From JADKCL01 sp046329055 (lineage in GTDB: Bacteria; Bacteroidota; Bacteroidia; J057; JADKCL01): DNA of 64,000 nucleotides. Shown one piece after another: positions 20,386 to 28,874 of this stretch. The notes under the pieces are model-generated. The model saw nothing but the letters and a program-made list of their open reading frames with translations. It was not told where the DNA came from and did no database searches. Where the stretch lies: NCBI GenBank assembly GCA_046329055.1, contig JAXLVK010000019.1:1-64000 (forward strand), written 5' to 3'. Both the position numbers and the translations under genes were made by a program. The stretch's first letter is position 1; each line of letters opens with the position of its first letter.

Positions 20386-20393
20386 CTCCTCCA

Positions 20394-20418
20394 CTCACCC
20401 CATAACCCAGTCCTCCAT
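20394..20418. repeat. Direct repeat B: copy of the hsdM 3' end before hsdS
   Basis: CTCACCCCATAACCCAGTCC followed by TCCAT. The same sequence, with one or two more C in two C runs, forms the true 3' end of hsdM at 21892-21919. The two copies bound the yhcG-like gene. Confidence 0.75.
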
Positions 20419-20432
20419 ATTCAAACGCCAAT

Positions 20433-20471
20433 TGATAATGAGCATACCAAATTGCTGCACACTGTGTAGCA
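20433..20471. repeat. 39-nt repeat, copy 1
   Basis: Begins TGATAATGAGCATACCAAAT and ends with GCTGCACACTGTGTAGCA. Same length and orientation as the copies at 21629-21667 and 21736-21774. The core TGCACACTGTGTAGCA is nearly palindromic. Confidence 0.75.
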
Positions 20472-20561
20472 GTTCTGGCGCAAATGGGCTGCCCTCGCGC
20501 TTCGGCTGCGCTTGATTTTGGGAGTCCTGGGTGTTCATTCTGGCCGGCAGTCGGAGAGGGT

Positions 20562-21592
20562 TCAGCCGGATTGCTCTGCCGCGATGTCGCGCTCGATCTC
20601 GGCGATGAGCTCGGCCTTCTGTGGGGAGGTAAGGCAGGTATTTACGCAAACAGTTGCGGATTGTCTTGCATCACCGAATACTTGACGATGGTTTCGCTCT
20701 TGTCTGCAGCAGAGGATGATGCCGATCGTAAGGCAGGTCGCCCTCGGCTTCTTCAGGTCGTCGAACATGCGACGGTACATGTCCATCTGCCCAATGTCCT
20801 CATGGCGGAGCTTGCGCGTCTTGATGTCAAACAATACAGCATTGGAGGATATAGTTGTAAAACACCAGGTCGATGTAGAAATGCTCAGTCTCCGTGCTGA
20901 TGCGGTATTGGCGCCCGACGAACGTGAAGCCGCGTCCCAGTTCCAACAAGAATGCCTGCAAGTGCACGATCAAGGCTGATTCCATTTCCTGCTCTGTGCT
21001 GGAAAACGGTTCCGGCAAGTTCAAGAACTCAAACACATAAGGATCCTTGACGAAGTCTTCAAGTCAGTTCAGCGGCATTTGGTGGGGTCTTGGTTTTGGA
21101 TTCACGAGAGCCTGTAGCAGCCGTTGGTAAGCAAATGTCTCGATGTTCCTGGCCCAGTTCCCTGCACTCCAGCCTTGCGATTCGCATTCCTTCAAGTAAT
21201 AATCCCTTGCAGCAGGGCTTTCCACCCTCATGATGAAGCGATGCTGACTCCATGACAAATTGCTACGCAATGCGTGGCTGTTTTCTAGATCAGGATAGGT
21301 GCGGTAAAACTGCCTGAAGTTGCGAAGGTTGGCATAAGAAAATCCCTTCCCAAAATCCTCTGAGAGGGCGGAAAGCCCCTTCAACACTTGTTCGCCATAG
21401 GCGGCCTTGTCCTTACCGCCTTGCTCCACCTCCACGATGCGCTTCCCCACCATCCAATAGGCCCTCACCATGGCTTGGTTCACGGCACGTAGGCAATTTG
21501 TCGCGCTGCCAGCAGAATTTGCTTCACCTCTTGGTAGAAGGGCTCGTTGGGATCGACTTTTCTGGATTTTTTTCTTTGCGAACAGGAGTCAT
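20562..21592 (-). pseudogene. YhcG-like DUF1016 PD-(D/E)XK nuclease, frameshifted
   Basis: DUF1016 family protein between hsdM and hsdS. ATG 21592 gives MTPVRKEKK, then, after a missing A in an A run, DPNEPFYQEVKQILLAARQI; a missing C at about 21493 shifts to the main frame AVNQAMVRAYWMVGKRIVEV. The DUF1016 N-terminal domain continues to KGFSYANLRNFRQFYRTYPD and LSWSQHRFIMRVESPAARDY. The C-terminal nuclease domain is DPYVFEFLNLPEPFSSTEQE, TFVGRQYRISTETEHFYIDL, VFYNYILQC, FDIKTRKLRHEDIGQMDMYR and EIERDIAAEQSG, with D of YIDLVFYN and the K of DIKT in PD-(D/E)XK positions. Such genes are often found beside type I R-M genes. Joined length about 340 residues is normal. At least four frame changes. 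Confidence 0.75.
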
Positions 21593-21628
21593 GCCAGTCA
21601 TTCTGGGATCAATTATTACACAACATGC

Positions 21629-21667
21629 TGAATATCAACAAGGAAAATTGCTACACACTGTGTATCA
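21629..21667. repeat. 39-nt repeat, copy 2
   Basis: TGAATATCAACAAGGAAAAT then TGCTACACACTGTGTATCA. It lies 37 nt upstream of the yhcG-like start codon (the gene is on the minus strand). The core TACACACTGTGTA is a perfect arm-to-arm palindrome (TACACA-C-TGTGTA). Confidence 0.75.
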
Positions 21668-21735
21668 CTTGGCCAATATCGCCGTTGTGGGGCCAAGAAG
21701 CAAGAATGGATTTCCCGAAACTCGATACAACCTAC

Positions 21736-21774
21736 TGATAATCAGATATAGAAAATGCTACACACTGTGCATCA
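21736..21774. repeat. 39-nt repeat, copy 3
   Basis: TGATAATCAGATATAGAAAA then TGCTACACACTGTGCATCA. It is separated from copy 2 by 68 nt of unrelated sequence. The whole stretch 21593-21892 has no gene that I can support; it holds copies 2 and 3 and the end of hsdM. Confidence 0.75.
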
Positions 21775-21891
21775 ATTTCTCCTAAGAGAAGGAAGAGAAA
21801 TCGCAGACAATTCCGATTTTTTCTCATAAATCACTGGCTATCAACCCCCAAAATGCCACACGCTATCACTTCTCCCAGATGCGAGACCATG

Positions 21892-21919
21892 CTCACCCCC
21901 CATAACCCAGTCCCTCCAT
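21892..21919. repeat. Direct repeat A: 3' end of hsdM
   Basis: CTCACCCCCCATAACCCAGT followed by CCCTCCAT encodes, on the minus strand, the HsdM C-terminus NMEGLGYGG and its TGA. It is duplicated at 20394-20418. Confidence 0.75.
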
Positions 21920-23444
21920 GTTCTTCCGAATCGCCAAGTCCAGCTCAGCTCCCCTTTTGCCATCTGCCCAAACAACTGCTTCACCAATGCCTCCATCTTC
22001 TCCTCAAATACCTCGCCGTTGTCCTCCTCCTCGGCCATGCCCACGTAGCGACCGGGCGTGAGGACGTAATCGTTTTTGGCGATCTCCGCCGTCTTCGCCA
22101 CACTGCAAAAGCCGGGCACATCCTCATAATCCCCGTCCTTCTCCTCCCCCGCCAGGCATGGTGGTAGGTCCGCGCAATCTTGGCGATATCCGCCTCCGTC
22201 AGCTCCTTGTGCGTGCGGTCCACCATGCTGCCCATCTGCCGCGCATCGATGAAGAGTGTCTCACCCTGACGGTCACGGTAACCGCGCTCGGGGTCCTGAC
22301 GCTTGCTCTTGGTCATGAACCAGAGGCAGACCGGAATCTGTGTGGTGTAGAACAACTGCCCCGGCAGGGCGATCATGCAATCCACGAGGTCATTTTCCAC
22401 AAACTGCTTGCGCAACTCGCCCTCGCCGCTGCTCTGCGAACTCATCGAGCCATTTGCCAGGACAAAGCCCGCCGTGCCGCGTTCGCTCAGGTGCGCGAGC
22501 ATGTGCATGATCCAGGCATAGTTCGCATTTGCGGTCGGAGGCACATTGTACCCACGCCACCGGGGATCGTCCACCAGCTCATTTTCGGCCCGCCACTGCT
22601 TTTGGTTGAAGGGGGGATTGGCCATGATGAAGTCCGCCTTGAGGTCGGGGTGCTGATCCTTGAAGAAGGTGTCCGCGGGCACCTCGCCCAGATTCGCACT
22701 GATGCCCCGCACCGCCAGGTTCATCTTCGCCAGCTTGTAGGTCGTGCCCGTGTATTCCTGCCCGTAGATCGAGATGTCCTTGGTATTGCCGTGGTGACTC
22801 TCCACAAACTTGATGCTCTGCACAAACATGCCGCCCGAACCGCAGCAGGGATCATAGATCTTGCCCCGGAAGGGTTCGATCATCTCCGCGATCAGGTTCA
22901 CAATGCATTTCGGGGTATAGAATTCGCCCCCGCCCTTGCCCTCCGCCGCCGCGAACCTCCCAAGGAAGTACTCGTAGATGCGCCCCACGATGTCCTCCTT
23001 CTTGTCGGCGACCGTGTCGATGTTGTTGACCGTGTCCAGCAGGGCCGCGAGCTTGCTCTCGTCCAGCCCCAACCGGGAGAAATAATTGTCCGGCAATGCC
23101 CCCTTGAGCGCCGGATTGTTCTTCTCGATCGTATGCAGCGCCGTGTCGATCTTCACCGCGATGCCACCCGCCTTGCTCTGTTGGATCAGGCCATTCCACC
23201 GCGACTCCTCCGCCAGGTAGAAGACGTTCTTCATGTTGTAGAACTCCTTCATCTCAAGGTATTTGTCCTTGCCTTCGGCGATGAGTTCTCGCCGCCGCTC
23301 CTCAAACTTGTCGCTGACAAACTTGAGAAAGATGAGCCCCAGGACGACGTGCTTGTACTCAGAGGACTCGACAGTGCCGCGGAGTTTGTTCGCTGAATCC
23401 CAGAGGGTTTCCTCGATGGATTTGGTGTTTTTCTCTTTTGCCAT
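21893..23444 (-). CDS. hsdM: Type I R-M DNA methyltransferase subunit M, C-terminal frameshifts
   Basis: N6-adenine methyltransferase of the type I complex. Start at ATG 23444 (MAKEKNTKSIEETLWDSANK), which matches family starts; ATGs at 23450 and 23465 are alternatives. N-terminal helical domain with YKHVVLGLIFLKFVSDKFEE. SAM-binding motif DPCCGSGGM at about residue 200 and catalytic NPPF at about 275. The frame is intact to IAKIARTYHHAW, then shifts near 22157 to VPGFCSVAKTAEIAKNDYVL and TPGRYVGMAEEEDNGEVFEE, and again near 21938 to LDLAIRKNMEGLGYGG and the TGA at 21893. Joined, about 515 residues, normal for HsdM. This is the best preserved gene of the island and the first of the operon. 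Confidence 0.9.
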
Positions 23445-23733
23445 TTTCATGTGTCCATTCGCCATCAGCGGAAGGAGCGGGACAAAGATAGCAGAAGATG
23501 CCGATCAGGAACTTCGCCAATAGAAAGACCCAACTTGGCATTTCGACATCAGAGATTTGCATTCGCGATTCTCCCTGCGGTCGGAATTACAGGGGCGCTG
23601 CCTAAGAAACCGACAAGCATCTAGCAGAATATCGACGCGACAGGGGAACCCCGTCCAAAGCCCCTTCCACATTCCCCAATTTCCTCCTATCTTTAACAAA
23701 CAGCAATTGCTAATTTCTACTCTTCATTTCTAA

Positions 23734-24956
23734 TTGAACAAAAAATGGCCCACATCCGCTCCTCCTTTCCCCATTTCAGGCTCAGTCGGCGACCTCACGT
23801 TCTACACGGTCAACGGCAAGACATACGCCCGCAACAAGCCAGGCATCACCCGAGAGAAGTTCCTCACACATCCCAAGCTCCAGCGATCGCGCGAAAACGC
23901 ACAAAATTTCGGCGGAGCCAGCAAACTCGCCTGTGCCATCTACCGGGACGCGCGTGGCAACCAGCGTGGCACGGCCAGCCCTTATGCCCACAACCAGCTC
24001 ATCGCACGCATCTGCCGCGGCATGAACCGCCGCACCCGCGCCGTCGAGGAAATCACATTCATGGACGTCGCCCACCTCCTCCGGGGCATCGACCTCAGCC
24101 GGGGCCAGGAAGCCAGCAAGCGCATCGCCGTCACGACCATCGGCCCCAACCACAATCCCACCAGCCTACGCATCAGCGACATCCCCGCCGCAGCCAGCCT
24201 CGCACAGGGCCGCCATCCAGGCCGCATTGAGTGCCGCATCCAACTCAACTACATCCGCTTCCCCCAAGTCGCCCTCAACGATGACGCCAAATGGGACTTC
24301 CAGAATCAGGAATCCCTCCACCTCCTCCACACCATCCAATCCGATTGGATCCCCACCGAAATCCTCCCCACCAATGGCCTAACCTCAATCTCCTCACCCA
24401 TTCCACTAGAACTCCCGCAAGCCATTCGGGCCCTGAGGCTTGCACTGAGGGAACTCGAAGTGCTCTCGAAGGGCTCAAAGGGCTCGAATGGCCCGAAGCC
24501 CAACAAAACCAGCAGCCCCACAACTTTCAACCTTCATCTTTCATCCTTCATCAAATCCAGCAGCAAAACCAGCAACAAATCCAGCAACAAAATGAGCATC
24601 AAACCCCGCACCCCGCGAGAATAGCCAATCCCCAATTCCCACCAACCCTCGTCTTCCTCCAAGTCCAATTCCGCCATATCAACGAAGACGAAACCAAAGC
24701 CATCCTCCTGCGGGACCACACCATTCTACGCTTGGCAACCCTCCAAATGGATGAAGCAACAGCCCAAGCCCTAGCCACCCAACAGCCAACCACCAGAGCA
24801 CCCAAAACCCCGAAATCAGCCAAGAATGGCGCACGAACCCGGAAACCTTCCTCCTCCGGGCCCTCCAGTCATTCCAGACCAACTACTCCCTCCCAAGCCC
24901 ACCAGCCTGACCCAGTAGCCGCGTCGGCCACCACCGATCCAGCTGCAAGCATCTGA
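23734..24956 (+). CDS. Conserved Bacteroidota protein of unknown function, disturbed by repeats
   Basis: The family mark is GSVGDLTFYTVNGKTYARNK, then KFLTHPKLQRSRENAQNFGG and ASKLACAIYRDARGNQRGTA, an N-terminal layout I have seen in many short Bacteroidota hypotheticals. Either TTG 23734 is used, or the start is ATG 23744 (MAHIRSSF) with one C too many in the following CCCC. The first frame is open to 24624. Family-like sequence resumes in another frame from about 24625 (NPQFPPTLVFLQVQFRHINE, TILRLATLQMDEATAQALA) and ends at 24956. Between them, about 24415-24600, lie a REP-like palindrome (CCATTCGGGCCCTGAGG ... CTCGAATGGCCCG) and CTTCATCTTTCATCCTTCAT repeats. So the gene seems to have been invaded by repeats near its 3' end. 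No function can be proposed. Confidence 0.5.
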
Positions 24957-25289
24957 TTCCAGCCAACTCCAATAGCCCTGTCCATCGAGACGGATGCTTC
25001 CCCCATGCCCACAACCAAGCAAAACCGATCAAGCCAACCCAGCATGCCATCAAATCTGCCCCCCAAAGTCATCCCAACCCCCAAATTGGTACGCCACGTA
25101 CCCATCAACCACCAACCGATGTACGCCCAATCAACCCGTTTTGAAAGACAACACCGCCACCCCATCCCCATCCCATCTACACTGCAATCCCACTCGAACC
25201 CGACTCCCCATCCCAACAGTTCAGGAATTCCATCCCGATACACCACATCCATTCTCAAAACCGTGGACTCTTTCATCTATCATCCCGGT

Positions 25290-25680
25290 CCCTGAAGGAC
25301 TCGAAGGTCATCTTTCATCCATTCTCAGAGCGTCGGAGGCTGCGTATTCCTCGCCATCTTCCTAGCTCTTCGTCCTTCATCCTTCATCTTTCATCTCTCA
25401 TCTCTCATCCATTCTCAGAGCGTCGTATCCCTAGCTCTTTCGTCTCTCATCTCTCATCTCTCTCATCCATTCTCAGAGCGTCGTATCCCTAGCTCTTCGT
25501 CTCTCATCTTTCATCTTTCATCCTTCATCCTTCATCCTTCATCCTTCATCTCGGTGCCTGAGGTTCTCGAAGGCCATCTTTCATCTTTCATCTCCGTCCC
25601 TGAGGAACTTCGAAGGTCATCCTTCATCTAGGTCCCTGAGCCTGTCGAAGGGCTTTCATCTTTCATTTCCTTTCCCGAAA
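25290..25680. repeat. Long hexamer/heptamer repeat tract (TTCATCT, CTCATCT)
   Basis: Dozens of units of TTTCATC, CTTCATC and CTCATCT, mixed with three copies of CCATTCTCAGAGCGTCG and with CCCTGAGCCTGTCGAAGGGC or CCTGAGGTTCTCGAAGG pieces. There is no gene in 24957-25704: the first 330 nt are C-rich and without recognisable features. Confidence 0.8.
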
Positions 25681-25704
25681 TCGCACTCAATTCAAAACCG
25701 AAAA

Positions 25705-26361
25705 ATGAGTACCACTTCCCCTGCTCCCACGTCCCTCTTCCAGGAAAAGCAAGCCTTGCTGCTCCGCGTTTGGCACATCCTGTTCCTGCTCTTCGTCCTG
25801 TCCACCATCATCGTGGTCATCTTCGCGGAGCAGGTCTTCGATACCCGAGCCAATGCCCCCAGCGTCATGGAAGAGGCCATGAACCGCGGCGTGGAACTCA
25901 ATGAAAAACAGGCCCGTGGCATCGCCCACTACTTCAGCGAAAAGCTTTGGGTGCTGCACACATTCATCGGCTATGGCATCAGTTTCCTGCTGCTGTGCAG
26001 GATCTTCATCGAGTTCCTGATCTCCAAGGAGCAACGCTTTGGCACCCGTTTGCGGCAGGCATTGCGCCTCAGCCCCACCACCGACCTCGCCAAGAAGGAC
26101 CGCAGGCACTACCTCATCGTCCGCAGCGCCTACATGGTTTTCTACCTCTTGATCCTCACCATGGCCTGCACAGGTCTGGGATTGGCATTTGAGGACATCG
26201 AATTTTTCGACAGCATCCACCGCCCCCTCAAGGAAATCCACGAAATCGGCCAATGGGGCATCTTCACCTACGTGATCCTGCACCTCGGAGGCGTCCTCAT
26301 CGCAGATTTCTCCAAGGACAAGCGCGGCATCATCTCCAGAATGATCGGCGGCGGAAAATAG
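25705..26361 (+). CDS. Cytochrome b561-like membrane protein
   Basis: A 218-residue integral membrane protein of the cytochrome b/b561 type. Four hydrophobic helices: ILFLLFVLSTIIVVIFA (about 25-41), LHTFIGYGISFLLLCRIFI (about 86-104), AYMVFYLLILTMACTGLGLA (about 145-164) and WGIFTYVILHLGGVLIADF (about 192-210). Candidate haem-ligand histidines sit in RVWH (24), VLHTFIGYG (about 87), the HEIGQWG segment and ILHLGG. It ends with the basic tail KDKRGIISRMIGGGK. Such proteins carry electrons from quinol to periplasmic or hydrogenase partners; no partner gene is adjacent. Upstream sequence is only repeats, so its promoter is unclear. Confidence 0.85.
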   Translation: MSTTSPAPTSLFQEKQALLLRVWHILFLLFVLSTIIVVIFAEQVFDTRANAPSVMEEAMNRGVELNEKQARGIAHYFSEKLWVLHTFIGYGISFLLLCRIFIEFLISKEQRFGTRLRQALRLSPTTDLAKKDRRHYLIVRSAYMVFYLLILTMACTGLGLAFEDIEFFDSIHRPLKEIHEIGQWGIFTYVILHLGGVLIADFSKDKRGIISRMIGGGK

Positions 26362-26374
26362 CCAACTTGTTTAA

Positions 26375-26548
26375 AGGCCCGTGATCCTGAGCCGTAGGCG
26401 AAGAACTGCGAAGCACATCGCGAAGGCCTTTGAAAAAAGAGACAATACTGAGCAATCTGGCACGTTCTTATGGCCAATCCCGCGCTTCAGCAGCGTGGTA
26501 TCCATACGAGCTAGATCCTTCAGCCCGTTCCGGGCCTCAGGATGACGC
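26375..26548. repeat. REP-like element
   Basis: The right end GCTAGATCCTTCAGCCCGTT followed by CCGGGCCTCAGGATGACGC (26510-26547) matches the element at 7613-7651. The left part has CGTGATCCTGAGCCGTAGGC (about 26380). The gene-free stretch 26362-26640 is filled by this. Confidence 0.65.
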
Positions 26549-26640
26549 AGCCAGAATGGTCGGTTTATGCTTGCGGAAAGCTTAGCGAGGAATTGGAATC
26601 CGAAGGGAGCAGCTGCCCTTGTTCAAGTCCCAATTTCCAA

Positions 26641-27168
26641 TCACCCACCATTGCCCTCCAACACAAACCTCCGCAGCTCCATCGTCTCCCCGGGCAGCAC
26701 CACGCCCTCAATTTCCTGCATGCCGATCCGCTGCAATACGCTCACAGACCGTTCGTTGTCAGCGTTCGTGATGGCAAAGACTTTAGGCAAATGCAGGGTC
26801 TCGAATGAATACCGCATCACCGCCTCGGCAGCCTCAACGATATACCCCTTGCCGACATGCGCATTCAGGAGGGCAAATCCGATGTCCGGCGCATCCAATC
26901 CATCCCTGCGCACCAATCCGCAAATGCCGATCCCACCCTGCCTACCGCGTAGACTCACCACCCACAAGCCGTAGCCACGCAATTCATATTGCGGCATGAG
27001 CCGCTCTGTCACGTACCGCTGTGCATCCTCCACACGATGTATCCCCCGGTCACCCACGAACCGGATCCACTCCGGCTGCCGCAACAATTGGTAGAAAAAC
27101 CGCGCATCCGAAGGCACCGCCTCCCTCAACCGCAACCTTTCGGTCTGCAAAATCAATTTCCATTTCAT
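26641..27168 (-). CDS. GNAT N-acetyltransferase, RimJ/RimL type
   Basis: A 175-residue acetyl-CoA-dependent N-acetyltransferase. Family marks are LQTERLRLREAVPSDARFFY at the N-terminus (strand 1, helix 1), then IGICGLVRRDGLDAPDIGFA (central strands) and HVGKGYIVEAAEAVMRYSFE, the acetyl-CoA pyrophosphate loop (usual GxGxA/G, here GKGYIVEA). VFAITNADNERSVSVLQRIG and MELRRFVL follow. The substrate may be a ribosomal protein N-terminus or a small amine; the sequence does not decide. Its ATG overlaps the cyanophycinase stop (ATGA), so it is the second gene of that operon. Confidence 0.9.
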   Translation of the reverse strand: MKWKLILQTERLRLREAVPSDARFFYQLLRQPEWIRFVGDRGIHRVEDAQRYVTERLMPQYELRGYGLWVVSLRGRQGGIGICGLVRRDGLDAPDIGFALLNAHVGKGYIVEAAEAVMRYSFETLHLPKVFAITNADNERSVSVLQRIGMQEIEGVVLPGETMELRRFVLEGNGG

Positions 27169-28460
27169 CGTGCAACAATGATTTTCTTGAAAACGCTGCC
27201 TTGTTCTCCAAATGCCCGAATACAGTAAATCCCATTGGGCAGACCAGCCAAATCAACGGCACCTTCATGCAAGTCAAAATCAGCGGCGATTTTGCCCGTC
27301 ATTGAGCAGATTTGAATCGTAGTCACTCCGGTTCCGTCGATGTGCAGCAACCCATCCACGAGCGGCTGCGGCCATACCACAATCTCCTCTCCAACAGCTT
27401 CATCCATAGCCACAGGCCCGCAAGCAATCGCGGTAGTCGGATTGTAGAAAAACGCATTCGAATACACCGACCAAGCCTCCCAGGTTCCCCCATTTCCCGT
27501 CGCCCAATCCCGCAGATCGAAGGTGTTCGCGCCATTCGCGGTGCCCTTGACAGCATAGGCCTTCAGTGCCAATCCGTTTTGATCCCATTGCAGGGGGACA
27601 TTCGGTTGGCAGACCTCCGGCGCATTTCCCGGCACCTCACAATTCACCTGAATGAAATAGGCATTGTCATCGGAGCCGGGGAATCCCCCATATACACTCG
27701 CCACGCCATTCGTATCGATGCAAACCGCCGTGTATTCATCGCAAGCGATCCCCTTTGCATTCACCCCGTAATCCACCGCCATCCGCGCCATGAACGTGAC
27801 ATGCCTGCCCCGCCGATCCGGATTGTCATAATGCGTATCCGTGATCACATCCTGCAACCAATCATTTTCCAGAAAATGCGCGCTGTCCGGCGTCACCGCA
27901 GGTCCGTAGGGATTTCCCATCGCCGTCGCGGAGGTCACCGTGCCATTTTGCGCCGAAAAATAATGGCTGCCCATGATCGCCATCCCCGCACTCGTCCCCC
28001 CGATCACAATATTGCGCTCATGGATCGCCCGGTTCACCAAGCTGTCGATCGCCGTCCCGCGCCAGTAACTGACATAATCCCATTGGTCGCCACCGGCAAA
28101 CCAGATGCCCTCCGCCCGCTGAATCCGCTCGTGGATATACGGCTCGTTGCTCGCCAATGCATTGTTGCAGACAATCGTCACCACCGAATTCACCGTCACG
28201 CCCAGCTGCGAATAGAGGTAGGCATTGTACCCATCGCTCCCACTCGCCCGCAGCACCAGCACATCTCCACCCGCACACCGCTGCAGGAACCAACGCATCG
28301 CATTGTCATCCTCCGTCGCGCCACCCATCAGGCAAATGCCGCCCCCAGCTTGCACCACCGCATCCGCTGTGTCGCCCGTGTAATAAGTCGTGAAGTTCTG
28401 CCCAAATGCCCCCGCCCAGCAAATCCCCATCCATACCAAGAAAACCAACCTCTGTTTCAT
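27165..28460 (-). CDS. Secreted cyanophycinase-like S51 peptidase with T9SS signal
   Basis: Serine peptidase of family S51. ATG 28460 gives a signal peptide (MKQRLVFLVWMGICWAGAFG). The early GGGICLMGGATEDDNAMRWF is the typical cyanophycinase start, VIGGTSAGMAIMG holds the nucleophile Ser, and DTHYDNPDRRGRHVTFMARM matches the TDTHFxxRxRxGR signature; GIACDEYTAVCID follows. The last about 75 residues (EEIVVWPQPLVDGLLHIDGT ... GLPNGIYCIRAFGEQGSVFK) form a type A T9SS sorting domain, so the enzyme should be exported to the cell surface or outside. Cyanophycin or other beta-aspartyl polymers are likely substrates, by family. 452 codons are open, but the part before ATG 28460 is not signal-like. 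Confidence 0.88.
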   Translation of the reverse strand: MKQRLVFLVWMGICWAGAFGQNFTTYYTGDTADAVVQAGGGICLMGGATEDDNAMRWFLQRCAGGDVLVLRASGSDGYNAYLYSQLGVTVNSVVTIVCNNALASNEPYIHERIQRAEGIWFAGGDQWDYVSYWRGTAIDSLVNRAIHERNIVIGGTSAGMAIMGSHYFSAQNGTVTSATAMGNPYGPAVTPDSAHFLENDWLQDVITDTHYDNPDRRGRHVTFMARMAVDYGVNAKGIACDEYTAVCIDTNGVASVYGGFPGSDDNAYFIQVNCEVPGNAPEVCQPNVPLQWDQNGLALKAYAVKGTANGANTFDLRDWATGNGGTWEAWSVYSNAFFYNPTTAIACGPVAMDEAVGEEIVVWPQPLVDGLLHIDGTGVTTIQICSMTGKIAADFDLHEGAVDLAGLPNGIYCIRAFGEQGSVFKKIIVAR

Positions 28461-28645
28461 CCCGCCAATATCCGAATTCCCTGAACATTCGCCATCCAAC
28501 GGAGCATCACCGAGGGCAATCATACAGAGAACTATTTATGCCGTATGAATCAGTCACATCCGCACGCCGCAGTAGGGATCCCCATGCCTCGGGACGACCT
28601 GTCCCTACTGCCCCCCCCAAAAAAACCGAAGGACCAATTATTTAA

Positions 28646-28836
28646 CAATGTCGTTAAGTTAGGAGGAGGCGGCGGCGTCTCGCCGCACGCCGATCGAACC
28701 TTTGCCTCTGGCGAAAGGAGTAGATTTAGGCTTCCGATGCGCGCATGCCGGAGGCAAACGTTCGGTAGCCCGGAGCCTGCCCTCAGCCTGTCGAAGGGGC
28801 CAGAGGCCACGGGCTCAGTTAAACTTGACGTCATTG
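28646..28836. repeat. Possible MITE-like element
   Basis: CAATGTCGTTAAGTT (28646-28660) and AACTTGACGTCATTG (28822-28836) are imperfect inverted ends, 15 bp with two mismatches. The inside holds GC-rich palindromes and a CCTGTCGAAGGGG piece. No clear target-site duplication. The whole gap 28461-28874 between divergent genes has no gene. Confidence 0.35.
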
Positions 28837-28858
28837 AATGAACAATCCCCCACTCCCC

Positions 28859-28866
28859 TATTTTTG
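28859..28866 (+). promoter_or_regulatory. Bacteroidota -7 promoter box
   Basis: TATTTTTG, a perfect TAnnTTTG, ending 8 nt before the ATG of the deacetylase-like gene. Confidence 0.55.
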
Positions 28867-28874
28867 CAATTGAA

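Noticed and set aside
20433..21774. The three 39-nt repeats as a CRISPR array
   Set aside because: Only two are near each other, the interval is 68 nt, the third lies 1.2 kb away behind a gene, and no cas gene is present.
22158..23396. 412-codon plus-strand open frame
   Set aside because: Antisense to hsdM, whose methyltransferase motifs are certain on the other strand.
25290..25680. TTCATCT tract as CRISPR or coding repeat
   Set aside because: Units are 6-7 nt without spacers, and no reading frame makes a plausible protein.
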